Of a DNA stretch of 64,000 nucleotides, positions 17,429 through 25,000 are shown piece after piece. The notes under the pieces are model-generated. The model saw nothing but the letters and a program-made list of their open reading frames with translations, was not told the DNA's origin and did not search any database. Source of the DNA: Myxococcales bacterium (lineage in GTDB: Bacteria; Myxococcota_A; Polyangia; Polyangiales; Polyangiaceae); contig JADJCA010000001.1 in assembly GCA_016703425.1 (NCBI GenBank), forward strand, positions 992,001 to 1,056,000, written 5' to 3'. The first letter of the stretch is position 1. Each line of letters opens with the position of its first letter. Position numbers and translations under genes: made by a program.

Positions 17429-18202
17429 ATGGGCCTGCGCGAACACCGTGCCGGGGTCGAAGCCTACGTACGCAACGACATCGAGCTCGTGCGAGGTCTT
17501 CCCGATCTAACGCGTGTCGGACCGGTCTACGACGACCTGAGCAAGCACTGCCGCGTCCTCGCGGGCTGCGCGCTGCTGCTCGATGCCGACATCGACGGCT
17601 TCGTCGATTGGCTGGCACGCAGCGGCCACGCGCGCGTGCACCTGCTGCGTCGGCGCGCCGAACAGCCCGCGCTGCGCAACCCGCACCTCGCCGCCAGCAA
17701 CGCCGACGCGCTGTTCGACGTGCTCGCGGCGCGCCAGCTGCCCATCGCCCTGCAGCTCGCTACCCTCTCGCCCGACACTTGGTGGAAGGGCGAGGAGTAC
17801 GAGGAGGACTTCCTCTACGCCCATTTCCTGCTGCGCCACCTGCGCGACCCGAAGGCCGCCGACCTGGCCGCCATGGTCACCGAGCTCGAACGGGCGACCG
17901 GCAACCACGAGGCGGCCCGGCCCCGCCTGTGCCGCGCCCTGCTGGAACTGAACCAGGGCGACTTCGACGAAGCGTTCGAAAGCCTGCTCGACGAACACGA
18001 CGAAGTGCTCAAGGAAGGCCGAACCCACGTCTGGCCCGACGGCAAGATCGAACTGCGCATCAAGGAGCAGTTGCACATCGAGGCACTGGCCTGGCTCAAC
18101 CTCGCTGACGCTGCGGGCCTGAGCACGCAGCCCGAATACCGCTATTGCCCCGCGTCGTCCCGCTTGCCTGCATCGCGCCCCTCCGCGCCCTCGGTGTTCT
18201 GA
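17429..18202 (+). CDS. Imm49 family immunity protein
   Basis: This 257-residue cytoplasmic helical protein is recognised as Imm49 by HARVHLLRRRAEQPALRNPH, ALQLATLSPDTWWKGEEYEE and DFLYAHFLLRHL, followed by repeated helices and the terminal EYRYCPASSRLP. Members neutralise toxins of polymorphic or type VI secretion systems. The ATG is 2 nt after the preceding Imm11-like stop, so the pair is co-translated. No toxin gene lies beside them, which makes this an orphan immunity pair. CTG clearly outnumbers CTC for Leu, whereas the surrounding genes prefer CTC, which supports horizontal acquisition. A 22-codon ORF beginning at 18204 follows and may be a remnant. Confidence 0.75.
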   Translation: MGLREHRAGVEAYVRNDIELVRGLPDLTRVGPVYDDLSKHCRVLAGCALLLDADIDGFVDWLARSGHARVHLLRRRAEQPALRNPHLAASNADALFDVLAARQLPIALQLATLSPDTWWKGEEYEEDFLYAHFLLRHLRDPKAADLAAMVTELERATGNHEAARPRLCRALLELNQGDFDEAFESLLDEHDEVLKEGRTHVWPDGKIELRIKEQLHIEALAWLNLADAAGLSTQPEYRYCPASSRLPASRPSAPSVF

Positions 18203-18343
18203 GATGGCGCAGGAACTGCTGGTGCCGGTACTCCTTGAGGCTCCCGAACTCGAGCTCGTGAGAAGACCGTAAGCCCGACGTGCGACGCGGTGGGCTACGG
18301 CATCGACGCGCTCGTCAAGGACGCGCCGCGGACCTCCAACGCT

Positions 18344-18382
18344 GTAGGATCAAGCCGTGAAGCGGGCTGCGACCATCGGACT
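18344..18382 (+). repeat. 39-bp direct repeat, copy 2 (promoter and start of the lipoprotein gene)
   Basis: This copy carries the functional-looking context: TAGGAT at 18345-18350, CAAGCC, then the GTG start at 18357 of an intact lipoprotein gene. It differs from 16701-16739 at three positions only. Its position right after the immunity genes suggests the insertion duplicated the start of this gene. Confidence 0.8.
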
Positions 18383-18722
18383 CCTGGGCGCGTTGGCAAT
18401 GGGCGTGTGGGCCTGCGTCGTGGACGGCTTGTCCAAGGGCCCTCAGGCGACGGTGTTTGGTGCCACCGCCGTCGGCGCCGTCGCGGCACACCGCGCGCTC
18501 ACCGGGGCGTGCTGGAGTTCGTGCCCCTACGGGCGCGTCTGCGATCACGACTCGGGCCTATGCGTCGAGCGCTCGTGCCGCGTGCAGTGCTTGGCCGACG
18601 ACGAGTGCATCGGCGATCGGTGCGAGCCGCGGCGATTCCAGGAGCGGAGCGCGGCTGGCGGCGCCGCGTCAGGTGGCGCGCCCGACGGCGCACCGGTCGA
18701 TGCCGGCGCAGCGGGCGGCTGA
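18357..18722 (+). CDS. Cys-rich exported protein
   Basis: This 121-residue protein starts at GTG, 6 nt after TAGGAT, without a Shine-Dalgarno sequence. The signal KRAATIGLLGALAMGVWAC gives a possible lipobox (VWAC). A second hydrophobic stretch (ATVFGATAVGAVAAHRAL) precedes a Cys-rich module, GACWSSCPYGRVCDHDSGLC then SCRVQCLADDECIGDRC, with ten Cys in the spacing of small disulfide-bonded domains found in myxobacterial lipoproteins. The tail is Gly/Ala/Asp-rich. The function is unknown. Its first codons are duplicated at 16714. Confidence 0.6.
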   Translation: MKRAATIGLLGALAMGVWACVVDGLSKGPQATVFGATAVGAVAAHRALTGACWSSCPYGRVCDHDSGLCVERSCRVQCLADDECIGDRCEPRRFQERSAAGGAASGGAPDGAPVDAGAAGG

Positions 18723-18773
18723 GCGCGGCGCCCGATGCCACCGGCGAGCTCCATCGGGGATAGAGTGCGATCC

Positions 18774-19565
18774 ATGCCGAGCGCGGGCACGAACGCACCG
18801 AGAGCTGCACTGCTGTTTGGTGCCAGCGGGCTCGTCGGGGGTTATTGCCTCGAACGCCTCCTCTTGGACGACGCGTTCGGTCGCGTCGTCGTCGTCGTTC
18901 GAAGGTCGCTGGGCCGGTCGCACCGGAAGCTGGAGGAGCGGGTCGTCGACTTCGCTCACATCGCGGATGCGGAGCTCCCACCTTGCGACGATGCGTTCAT
19001 ATGCCTCGGTACAACGATCGCGAAGGCGGGTTCAGAGACCGCGTTTCGTAAGGTCGACCACGACGCTGTCGTCGCCGCGACCGTCCTCGCGCGGAAGTCC
19101 GGCGTGCGCCGGCTCGCGCTCGTCTCCTCGGTCGGCGCGTCGGTCGACTCGGGGAGCTTCTACCTCAGGGTCAAGGGCGAGACCGAGCGCGACGCGGCCG
19201 CCGCCGGCCCCTTCGAGACGTTGGCCATCGTCCGACCGAGCTTGCTGCTGGGCGGTCGCCCCGAGCGGCGGCTCGGTGAAGGCCTCGGACAAGTCGTGGG
19301 GGGACCGCTCGCGCCGCTCTTTGTTGGCCCCGTCGCGCGATACCGTCCCGTTCATGCGAGGGTCGTCGCCTTCGCGATGATCGCGGCCGTGCTCCAAGGA
19401 GCAGAGGGCACGCACATCCACGAATACTCGGACATCGCGGCGCTCGGCCAAACGCTGCTGCCCCTCGGAGCGACGATCGAGCGCGCGCCGAGCGTTCGCG
19501 TCGGCCTAGCGCTCTTGAGTGCCACGCTCGTCGTCGTCGCGATCGCGTGGCTCATCGCGCGCTGA
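18774..19565 (+). CDS. NAD(P)-binding oxidoreductase, HTATIP2/atypical SDR-like
   Basis: This 263-residue protein opens with a Rossmann motif, AALLFGASGLVGGYCLERLL (GxSGxxG). It contains DDAFICLGTTIAKAGSETAF, a VDHDAV segment and RRLALVSSVGASVDSGSFYL, then YLRVKGETER, where Tyr and Lys lie in YxxxK spacing. This matches atypical short-chain dehydrogenases of the TIP30/HTATIP2 group. The C-terminus carries one hydrophobic helix (VGLALLSATLVVVAIAWLIA), so the protein may be membrane-tethered. The ATG is 7 nt after TAGAGT with no Shine-Dalgarno sequence. The substrate is unknown. Confidence 0.7.
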   Translation: MPSAGTNAPRAALLFGASGLVGGYCLERLLLDDAFGRVVVVVRRSLGRSHRKLEERVVDFAHIADAELPPCDDAFICLGTTIAKAGSETAFRKVDHDAVVAATVLARKSGVRRLALVSSVGASVDSGSFYLRVKGETERDAAAAGPFETLAIVRPSLLLGGRPERRLGEGLGQVVGGPLAPLFVGPVARYRPVHARVVAFAMIAAVLQGAEGTHIHEYSDIAALGQTLLPLGATIERAPSVRVGLALLSATLVVVAIAWLIAR

Positions 19566-19597
19566 TGAAGATGGGTGTGTCGCTCGCCCGACTCGGT

Positions 19598-19765
19598 TCA
19601 CTCGCCTTCTTCGCTGAACTTTCTCCACGCGAGGCCGCTCGGCGAGCCCGAATCCTCGACCACGTGGTAGTCGCCATCGATATCGCCGAGCCTCCATTCG
19701 TCGTCACCACCGCTCACGAGGGCAAGGTCGGCGTCAGAGAGTTCGGTGACAAGCAGGTTCATCAT
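19598..19765 (-). CDS. short double-glycine-leader peptide, possible RiPP/bacteriocin-like precursor
   Basis: This 55-residue ORF starts MMNLLVTELSDADLALVSGG. The ELSDADLxxVSGG segment fits the double-glycine leader consensus recognised by C39 peptidase-ABC exporters, with Leu and Val at the usual positions before GG. The 35-residue remainder (DDEWRLGDIDGDYHVVEDSG, then SPSGLAWRKFSEEGE) is acidic, lacks Cys and has four Ser. No C39 peptidase, LanM-type or radical-SAM gene is adjacent. A longer in-frame reading begins at 20173, overlapping the stop of the next gene, but its upstream part looks random. The motif is seen directly; the export role is an inference. Confidence 0.4.
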   Translation of the reverse strand: MMNLLVTELSDADLALVSGGDDEWRLGDIDGDYHVVEDSGSPSGLAWRKFSEEGE

Positions 19766-20169
19766 GGCGGGGCTCACTTGGTTGGTGGAGGTTGACTGCG
19801 TCGTGCGCGACTGCTGAAGCAGCCGCCGTGCCAAACGCCGGCAGAGGCGCATTGCCCCCGGTATTTCGTTCGGCCCTCGCGCCGGCCCACGGGATCCGCC
19901 GGTTCTGGACGCGTGGAGGTGGGACAGGTTGAACCGGACGGGACGAACAGGGCCGTTTGGGGCCAACGATGCCGAGGGCTGCGGCAGCGCGCGAACGTAG
20001 CGCCAGCTAACCTTCGCTTCCGGCGCGGCCACCTCGTAGAACCTGCCGCGCGCGCGGCATGGGTGTCTCTCTCTGGTCGGGCTTCCAGTCCATTTGAAGC
20101 CAAGGGTCCGGGTTCGCAGATCGAGCGTTAGGTCCTCACTTGGTTCGCCGATCCCCTTTGGAACACGCA
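19766..20169. other. gene-free stretch between the GG-leader peptide and the 513-residue gene
   Basis: About 400 bp with no ORF that looks coding apart from a low-complexity upward extension of the GG-leader frame. It presumably holds the promoter of the short peptide. I see no repeat, tRNA or clear promoter boxes. Confidence 0.4.
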
Positions 20170-21711
20170 TCACGGTGTCAGCTCGGGGTGTCGCTCGAAG
20201 TACTGATCGACGACCTTCTGCGACGGCTTGTCAGGCACGTCGGCGCACGCGAGGGCGCGCGCGGCATCGGGACCGATGAAGACCGACAGCGCCTGCAGGC
20301 GACGCTTCATCGCGAGGGGATCCGTGGGCGCGGCCGCGACGAGAAGCGGGAAAGCGTCGGCGCCGAGCGCGTGGACGAGCGAGCCGTACTCGTAGGTATT
20401 GAAGAGGTCTGGCTGGGTTCGAAACGCAGCCAAGGTCTGCTCCTGCGTGGTGAACGAGGCGACGAGCGACGTGAGCCGCACGCGCGCTTCGTATGGGCGG
20501 ACGCCGGCGCCCGGAGCCCCGCCGCAGAGTTCCGCCAGGTGAGGCCTCCAGAGCGACTCTTCTCCTGGAAAGGCGAGGGCGGCGGCGCAGCGAAGCTCTG
20601 CGTCGAGGCCCTCGTCTTGGAGGGAAGCGAGCGTCTCCGCGCACACGTCCTGAGAGGCGTGTGCGGCCCAGCTGCGCAGGCGAAACCATAGCCACGGGGC
20701 CAGTGAGCTCGGAGCGAAGGCCCAGCCAGGGATCCACCAGCGCGGCGGCGTCTCGGTGTCGCTCTTCTCGAGCGCCCAGACCTGTCCGAGAAGCGAGACC
20801 GTGGCTCGAAGACCGAACGAGGTGACCAGCGCGTCCGCCACATGGGCGAACCCGCTCTCGACCTTCTGCGGATCTCGCTGCAACGCCTCGCGCACGTTGC
20901 GCAGCGTGAGGAGCACCAGGGCGGCCTGGAACGCGGGATCGCTCGATTCGCAGAACGCACGCTCCCCGTTCCAGACGCGCGCGACCTCCGATTGGAACCC
21001 GGTCGGATCGGCCGGTAGCTCAGGGAAAGACTTCAGGCGGTGTTGGAAGTGCGCGTGGAGCTCTCGCAGGAGCGCGTTCAGGTCGTCGGCCGACGCGCTC
21101 TTGGGCCTCGCCCCCTCGCCACGAAGCGGTCGCACGAGCTTGCGCGCCTCCGCGGTCCATTCAAGCCGCAGCGGGCCCGACGGAGGCTGGGGCTCGAAGA
21201 AGCGTGGTCGCGGTGGGTGGAACTTCGGGCCGAACTCGAGCCAGTGCTGGACTTTCGGGAGGTCCAACTCGAAAGACAGCGTTTGCCCCACCGTCGAGTC
21301 GCGCTCGTCGAGCGGTGCGAAAGCGAGCGGGTATTGTTTCACGTATTGCAGGATTCGTTCGCGTCCGCGCGGTGGGACCCCGGGCCTGGCTCCTTCCCAG
21401 CCGAAGTCGTCCTTATCGATGATCTTGGTCTCCGGAGACGCGATGACGTGCCAGAAGACGGACGCGCGCAGTTCGCGGTGACAGTGGGCTGCTAGTTTCG
21501 GTTCCAAGTGGAGACTTCGCGGCGGAAGCCCGCTGCCCGTGACGGTGAACCACCCCGGTGTGGCGAGGATCTGGATCGTGATCCTCCGAATGTCGGCGCC
21601 ACCTTGCGCCGGGGGGGCTGGCCGAAAGGCGGGGGCGAGCGCCTCGAAGAACGCTCGCACGGAGCGCGAGACCATCTCTTGCGTAGCGCCCGATGCTTCG
21701 ATCCAGAGCAT
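20170..21711 (-). CDS. hypothetical protein of 513 residues
   Basis: The ORF is long and its composition is protein-like: MLWIEASGATQEMVSRSVRAF, then ITIQILATPGWFTVTGSGLP, LKSFPELPADPTGFQSEVAR and ALVLLTLRNVREALQRDP. There is no signal peptide or membrane helix. The first 200 residues look alpha/beta and mention of substrate motifs is not possible. The C-terminal 250 residues are strongly helical with repeated Leu/Ala helices, possibly a HEAT-like array (LASLQDEGLDAELRCAAALA, RLTSLVASFTTQEQTLAAF). I recognise no family. It is followed downstream on the same strand by the GG-leader peptide. Confidence 0.55.
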   Translation of the reverse strand: MLWIEASGATQEMVSRSVRAFFEALAPAFRPAPPAQGGADIRRITIQILATPGWFTVTGSGLPPRSLHLEPKLAAHCHRELRASVFWHVIASPETKIIDKDDFGWEGARPGVPPRGRERILQYVKQYPLAFAPLDERDSTVGQTLSFELDLPKVQHWLEFGPKFHPPRPRFFEPQPPSGPLRLEWTAEARKLVRPLRGEGARPKSASADDLNALLRELHAHFQHRLKSFPELPADPTGFQSEVARVWNGERAFCESSDPAFQAALVLLTLRNVREALQRDPQKVESGFAHVADALVTSFGLRATVSLLGQVWALEKSDTETPPRWWIPGWAFAPSSLAPWLWFRLRSWAAHASQDVCAETLASLQDEGLDAELRCAAALAFPGEESLWRPHLAELCGGAPGAGVRPYEARVRLTSLVASFTTQEQTLAAFRTQPDLFNTYEYGSLVHALGADAFPLLVAAAPTDPLAMKRRLQALSVFIGPDAARALACADVPDKPSQKVVDQYFERHPELTP

Positions 21712-22108
21712 CGCGACACGCTATCGCGGCGTGAGGCGAGCAGGCGGGAACAATCGGTTTCGGAGCAGCGTGGCCCAGTCGATGCGGACGGTGGCCGCGT
21801 AGAGTGCGCCGCGCAGGAGTCGGTCCCAGTGCTTCACTGACAAGACGTTCGGAAGCAGGGCTCGGTCCGCGGCGGCGACAAGGCTGCACCCGTCGCTGGA
21901 GGAGGTCCGTCGCACGCGGGGGCGGCTCGTCGGCAAGTCGGTCGAGGGGGCGGTACGCGGCGCGCCCGTGCGCCGCGGTGCTGTCCATCCGACGACCCGC
22001 GCAGCTCGGCAGCCACCCTGCCCTTCTACGAGAACGCGACTGGGCGCGTGGGCGGTGCCCTTTTGCGAGCCTTGCATGGCCGAGTTGCTACCCCCTATCG
22101 TGTCCACG
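21712..22108. other. intergenic stretch upstream of divergent genes
   Basis: About 400 bp between the divergent starts at 21711 and 22109. The only feature I can support is TATCGT at 22096-22101, 7 nt before the rightward ATG. Overlapping ORFs here have the Arg/Ser/Pro-rich composition of out-of-frame GC-rich DNA. Confidence 0.4.
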
Positions 22109-22516
22109 ATGACGCACCGAACGTGGCCAACGAAGCCGTCCCAGGAAGAAGCCGTCGAGCACGCACTCGCGTTCTTCGAGGCCCTCAAGAGCGGCGAGCT
22201 GGAGCGAGCCGAGGCCATGGTGCCCCACGCCTATGAAGACTGGAACGAGAACGTCTTCAACCTGTTCCAAGACCACTATCTGATCCACACCACGCCCCCC
22301 GACTCTTCGTTCGAGGGCGCGTGGTGGCGGGCGAATCGCGGTTGGTTGGCCGACTTCAGCGTCGACGGGCCCGGCGAATGGATGGGCAAGGCGGGGAACG
22401 TGCTGTGGCTCAGCCTGGCCTATCGCGGCGAGCCGTCGGGCTACGTCGCGGAGTTTCAGATTGTCCCCGAGGGAGACCACTTCGTACTCCAGCACAACGC
22501 GTTTCGCATGGCGTGA
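22109..22516 (+). CDS. SnoaL/NTF2-like protein
   Basis: This 135-residue cytoplasmic protein reads EEAVEHALAFFEALKSGELE, RAEAMVPHAYEDWNENVFNL, then EGAWWRANRGWLADFSVDGP and VAEFQIVPEGDHFVLQHNAF. A helical N-terminus of the type FFxxLxxGxxxxA followed by curved strands is characteristic of NTF2/SnoaL-like folds. No catalytic residue can be named. The ATG lies 7 nt after TATCGT and has no Shine-Dalgarno sequence, consistent with a leaderless message. A copy of the tRNA-Lys 3' end begins 3 bp after its stop. Confidence 0.6.
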   Translation: MTHRTWPTKPSQEEAVEHALAFFEALKSGELERAEAMVPHAYEDWNENVFNLFQDHYLIHTTPPDSSFEGAWWRANRGWLADFSVDGPGEWMGKAGNVLWLSLAYRGEPSGYVAEFQIVPEGDHFVLQHNAFRMA

Positions 22517-22838
22517 GAGTGCGCCGACCGGGACTCGAGCGGTGCTCGCGTCGAGCCCGGCCGGCACGGGATCGGAGTACCTCGGCGACTTCGTCGACCT
22601 CCAGGGCGCGGTCTTCAAGTGAGATCAGCTCCCTGCGAGGGGCGCATCCTCGCGCGGCGCGAGGGCGTGGACGCCCTTCGCGCCCATCGAGCCGCGCCTA
22701 GCCGCGACATCCGTGGCTGTGCCGCAGGATCCGGATGTTCACGGGTGCCATGCGTTCGATGGCACAAACGCGGAATGAACGTGCGGCACGGACGTTGCTG
22801 CTGCAGTCGTGCTCCGACGTCCGACGGCATTCGAGCCC
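22517..22838. other. gene-free stretch beginning with the tRNA-end-like sequence
   Basis: About 320 bp with no convincing ORF. It begins with the sequence at 22519-22540 that resembles the tRNA-Lys 3' end and otherwise shows nothing I can identify. Confidence 0.4.
22519..22540 (-). repeat. tRNA-Lys 3'-end-like sequence, possible attachment-site remnant
   Basis: Twenty of 22 bases match 32868-32889, the 3' end of the tRNA-Lys gene in the same orientation; GCCGACCGGGACTCGA is identical. It starts 3 bp after a stop codon and does not continue into a full tRNA. It could be the distal attachment site of an element integrated at tRNA-Lys, or a chance or tRNA-derived fragment. Confidence 0.45.
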
Positions 22839-23939
22839 ATGACGCACCTGAAGAAACCGCAGGCCCCCATCCGCCCGCCACGGACGTCTTCCGTACGCCG
22901 AGGTTGGGTCTTGGGAGTGCTCGTCGCCGTCGAGGTCGCCTCGATTCAGGTCGCGTGCGGTTCGCGTAGCGAGCTCGGAGCGAGCGACCCCAGCGTGGAC
23001 GCGGCGACGGCGATCGATGCCCGAGCCGACATCACGCCCACCGACGGCCGGCACGAGACCTCCGCGCTCGACGCTTCGGTCGCCGACGCGCGCCAATCGT
23101 TCGACGCGCCAACCCCACCGGACGCCCGCGCCGGTCGAGACGCCGACGCCGCGCCAGATGACGCACCAGCGACGGACGCGACGACGATTCCTCCGATCGA
23201 CGCATCCCTCCCTGACGCGACCGCGATGCGTTGTGTCGACGGCGGCAGTTCGGCCCCTTATCTCGTCTCCGATACAGGCGAATTCTTCCGGTTCGACGCC
23301 GCGAACGGCTCGGCCACGCTTCTGACCTCGCTTGTCTGTCCCGCGGGCCCCTCGGCGCCGTGGACGATGGCGGTCACGAGCGACGCCGCATACGTGCTCT
23401 ACACCGACTGGCAGCTCTATCGTGTCGATCTGCGAACGTTCGCCTGCTCCGCCACGAACTACGTCGAGGGGCAACTGGGTTTTCCCGCGAACGTCGGAGT
23501 CGCTACTGTCGGCACGCTCAGCGGAGACCGCCTACTCGTTTACGGGTTGGGCTCGTTCGACGGAGGGCCGAGCGGAGCGATGCTCGCCTCGAGTGATTTG
23601 TCGAGCTTCGAGCTCGACCCGGTTGCGCCGATCGTACCCAACCCGATCAACTATCCCGTCGACATCAAGAGCGACGCCTACGGTCGCCTCTTCGCCGCGG
23701 ATGCGAGCGGCCTGCTGCTCTCGGTGAATGCATCGACGGGGCAGATCCTCGGACGCGACGAGACGGGCATTGCGTCGGGCGGCTCTTGGGCGCTGCTCGT
23801 TTACGAAGAGCAGATCTACTTATTCACTGGTGCGAGGGGTCAGGTTCACCGCTACGACATAGCGACGAAGCAAGCTTCGCAGCTTGGGAACACCGGTCAC
23901 ACGATCGTCGGAGCCGGCGCCGCGCCGTGCCTTCGCTAG
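22839..23939 (+). CDS. exported lipoprotein with a beta-propeller-like body
   Basis: This 366-residue protein has an N-terminal membrane segment, WVLGVLVAVEVASIQVACG, that ends in a possible lipobox (VAC). A long Asp/Ala/Thr-rich linker runs to about residue 125. The folded part (APYLVSDTGEFFRFDAANGS, AYVLYTDWQLYRVDLRTFAC, LYVNAST-like turns, IYLFTGARGQVHRYDIATKQ) has repeated strand pairs with YRVDL and HRYDI, typical of propeller blades. The chosen ATG leaves about 20 residues before the hydrophobic core; a nearby alternative start is possible. No enzymatic residues are seen. Confidence 0.6.
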   Translation: MTHLKKPQAPIRPPRTSSVRRGWVLGVLVAVEVASIQVACGSRSELGASDPSVDAATAIDARADITPTDGRHETSALDASVADARQSFDAPTPPDARAGRDADAAPDDAPATDATTIPPIDASLPDATAMRCVDGGSSAPYLVSDTGEFFRFDAANGSATLLTSLVCPAGPSAPWTMAVTSDAAYVLYTDWQLYRVDLRTFACSATNYVEGQLGFPANVGVATVGTLSGDRLLVYGLGSFDGGPSGAMLASSDLSSFELDPVAPIVPNPINYPVDIKSDAYGRLFAADASGLLLSVNASTGQILGRDETGIASGGSWALLVYEEQIYLFTGARGQVHRYDIATKQASQLGNTGHTIVGAGAAPCLR

Positions 23940-23980
23940 CCAGCGCCGGGTCAACGAACCTCCTCATCCCCGGATGAAGA

Positions 23981-24192
23981 ATGAGAATTCACCTCAACGT
24001 CGGCACCATCGATCACGTCGATCACGGCAAGACCGACGAGCGCGCTCACCAAGGTGATGCCCGTCGCTTCGGCGGCACGCCAAGAGCCTGAGCGAGATCG
24101 ACACCACGTCCGAGGAGCGCAAGCACCAGGTTGGTGTGCGCGAGCTGATCTTCGCCAACGGCGCGCTCGCGCACTCGCGACCTCGCCGCTAG
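23981..24192 (+). pseudogene. decayed fragment of an elongation factor Tu gene
   Basis: The ATG at 23981 opens MRIHLNVGTIDHVDHGKT, which matches the EF-Tu N-terminus NVGTIGHVDHGKT around the G1/P-loop with one Gly-to-Asp change. The next residues continue only by switching frames. ALTKVMP appears one frame over, and AKSLSEIDTTSEERKHQVGV in a third frame corresponds to the EF-Tu segment AxxxDQIDNAPEEKARGITI. It stops at TAG 24190-24192 and the rest of the 390-residue protein is absent. This is a partial, multiply shifted relic, not a functional factor. Confidence 0.6.
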
Positions 24193-24389
24193 CGAAAGAA
24201 GTCGCCCTCGCAGCAGACGTCGCCGGCGTCGCAGCCTGAGGGGTCGACGTCGGAGATGCGCCCGTTGTGCACCGATTCGCAGTCGGAGCGGCGCAAGCAG
24301 CGGCCCTCGCCTCCACAGCGCCTCGGCTGCTCGCGGCACGTCAGGCTCGGCCCGGGCGGCGTGCCGACGCAGTCGGCGGAGCTGTACAC
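24189..24389 (-). CDS. short Cys-rich ORF, possible 3' remnant of an exported protein
   Basis: This 66-residue reading frame has nine Cys: SADCVGTPPGPSLTCREQPR, RCGGEGRCLRRSDCESV, then SGCDAGDVCCEGDFFR. The pairing DxCC near the end looks like the C-terminal disulfide module of myxobacterial secreted proteins. The only start is a GTG two codons after an in-frame stop, and there is no signal peptide, so it is more likely the tail of a decayed gene than a complete one. Confidence 0.3.
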   Translation of the reverse strand: MYSSADCVGTPPGPSLTCREQPRRCGGEGRCLRRSDCESVHNGRISDVDPSGCDAGDVCCEGDFFR

Positions 24390-24518
24390 CTGCTAGGCGA
24401 GTGCGACACAGCGTTCCTCGCGGCACCCGACTTGGCACGGGCTAGCAGGCGCCGGTTCCCCCGCTCGCTCGACGGCGCCCCGTTTCTCCTCCCACGCGCG
24501 AACTCGACGCTCCGGCGA

Positions 24519-24884
24519 TCACAGCGCGCTGATCTTGCAGTCCTCGATGTTGCCAGTTTCACCGATGATTCCCTCGGCGAGGACGTGGGCCTTGGCCTTC
24601 AAGCCTCCGGTGCTCTTCACTTTGCAGAACACGAAGGGAACCGTTTTGTCAGCCGAGTCGGTGATGGGCACCAGGTCGCTTCCCACCGCCTGAACGTACC
24701 CGTGAATCTTCGCGGCCTTGCCCTTGCTCGACGCGCCGCCGAAGGCTGGGAACTCCTTTCGGTGCGCCTCGATGGTCTTTGCGTCCGCCGGCAAGACCGC
24801 GGCGGTGGTCGTGGCCGTCCCGTCCGACTTGTTGCAGCCGACGACGCAGAACGAGGCGAGAACCATGGAAGCGATGAGGCGCAT
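24519..24884 (-). CDS. small lipoprotein
   Basis: This 121-residue protein starts at an ATG with AAGGAG ahead of it. MRLIASMVLASFCVVGC is a lipoprotein signal with Cys17 acylated. The mature part (IEAHRKEFPAFGGASSKGKA, KIHGYVQAVGSDLVPITDSA, KAHVLAEGIIGETGNIEDC) alternates short strands and turns with a conserved-looking Cys near each end. That could be a small OB- or tlde-like fold, but I recognise no family. Confidence 0.65.
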   Translation of the reverse strand: MRLIASMVLASFCVVGCNKSDGTATTTAAVLPADAKTIEAHRKEFPAFGGASSKGKAAKIHGYVQAVGSDLVPITDSADKTVPFVFCKVKSTGGLKAKAHVLAEGIIGETGNIEDCKISAL

Positions 24885-25000
24885 ACCAATCTCCTTGTGG
24901 GGTACGTGTACGCCGGCGGCGGCAACTTCCTTCCCAGCTGCTCGTTGCGAGAACGCTGGCCGCGCGGTGCGCTAGAAGAGTCGTCGAGGAGGGCGTTTCG

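Noticed and set aside
18204..18272. 22-codon ORF after the Imm49 gene (MAQELLVPVLLEAPELELVR) as a third immunity gene
   Set aside because: Too short to be functional. It may be the broken start of a lost gene, but there is nothing more to support it.
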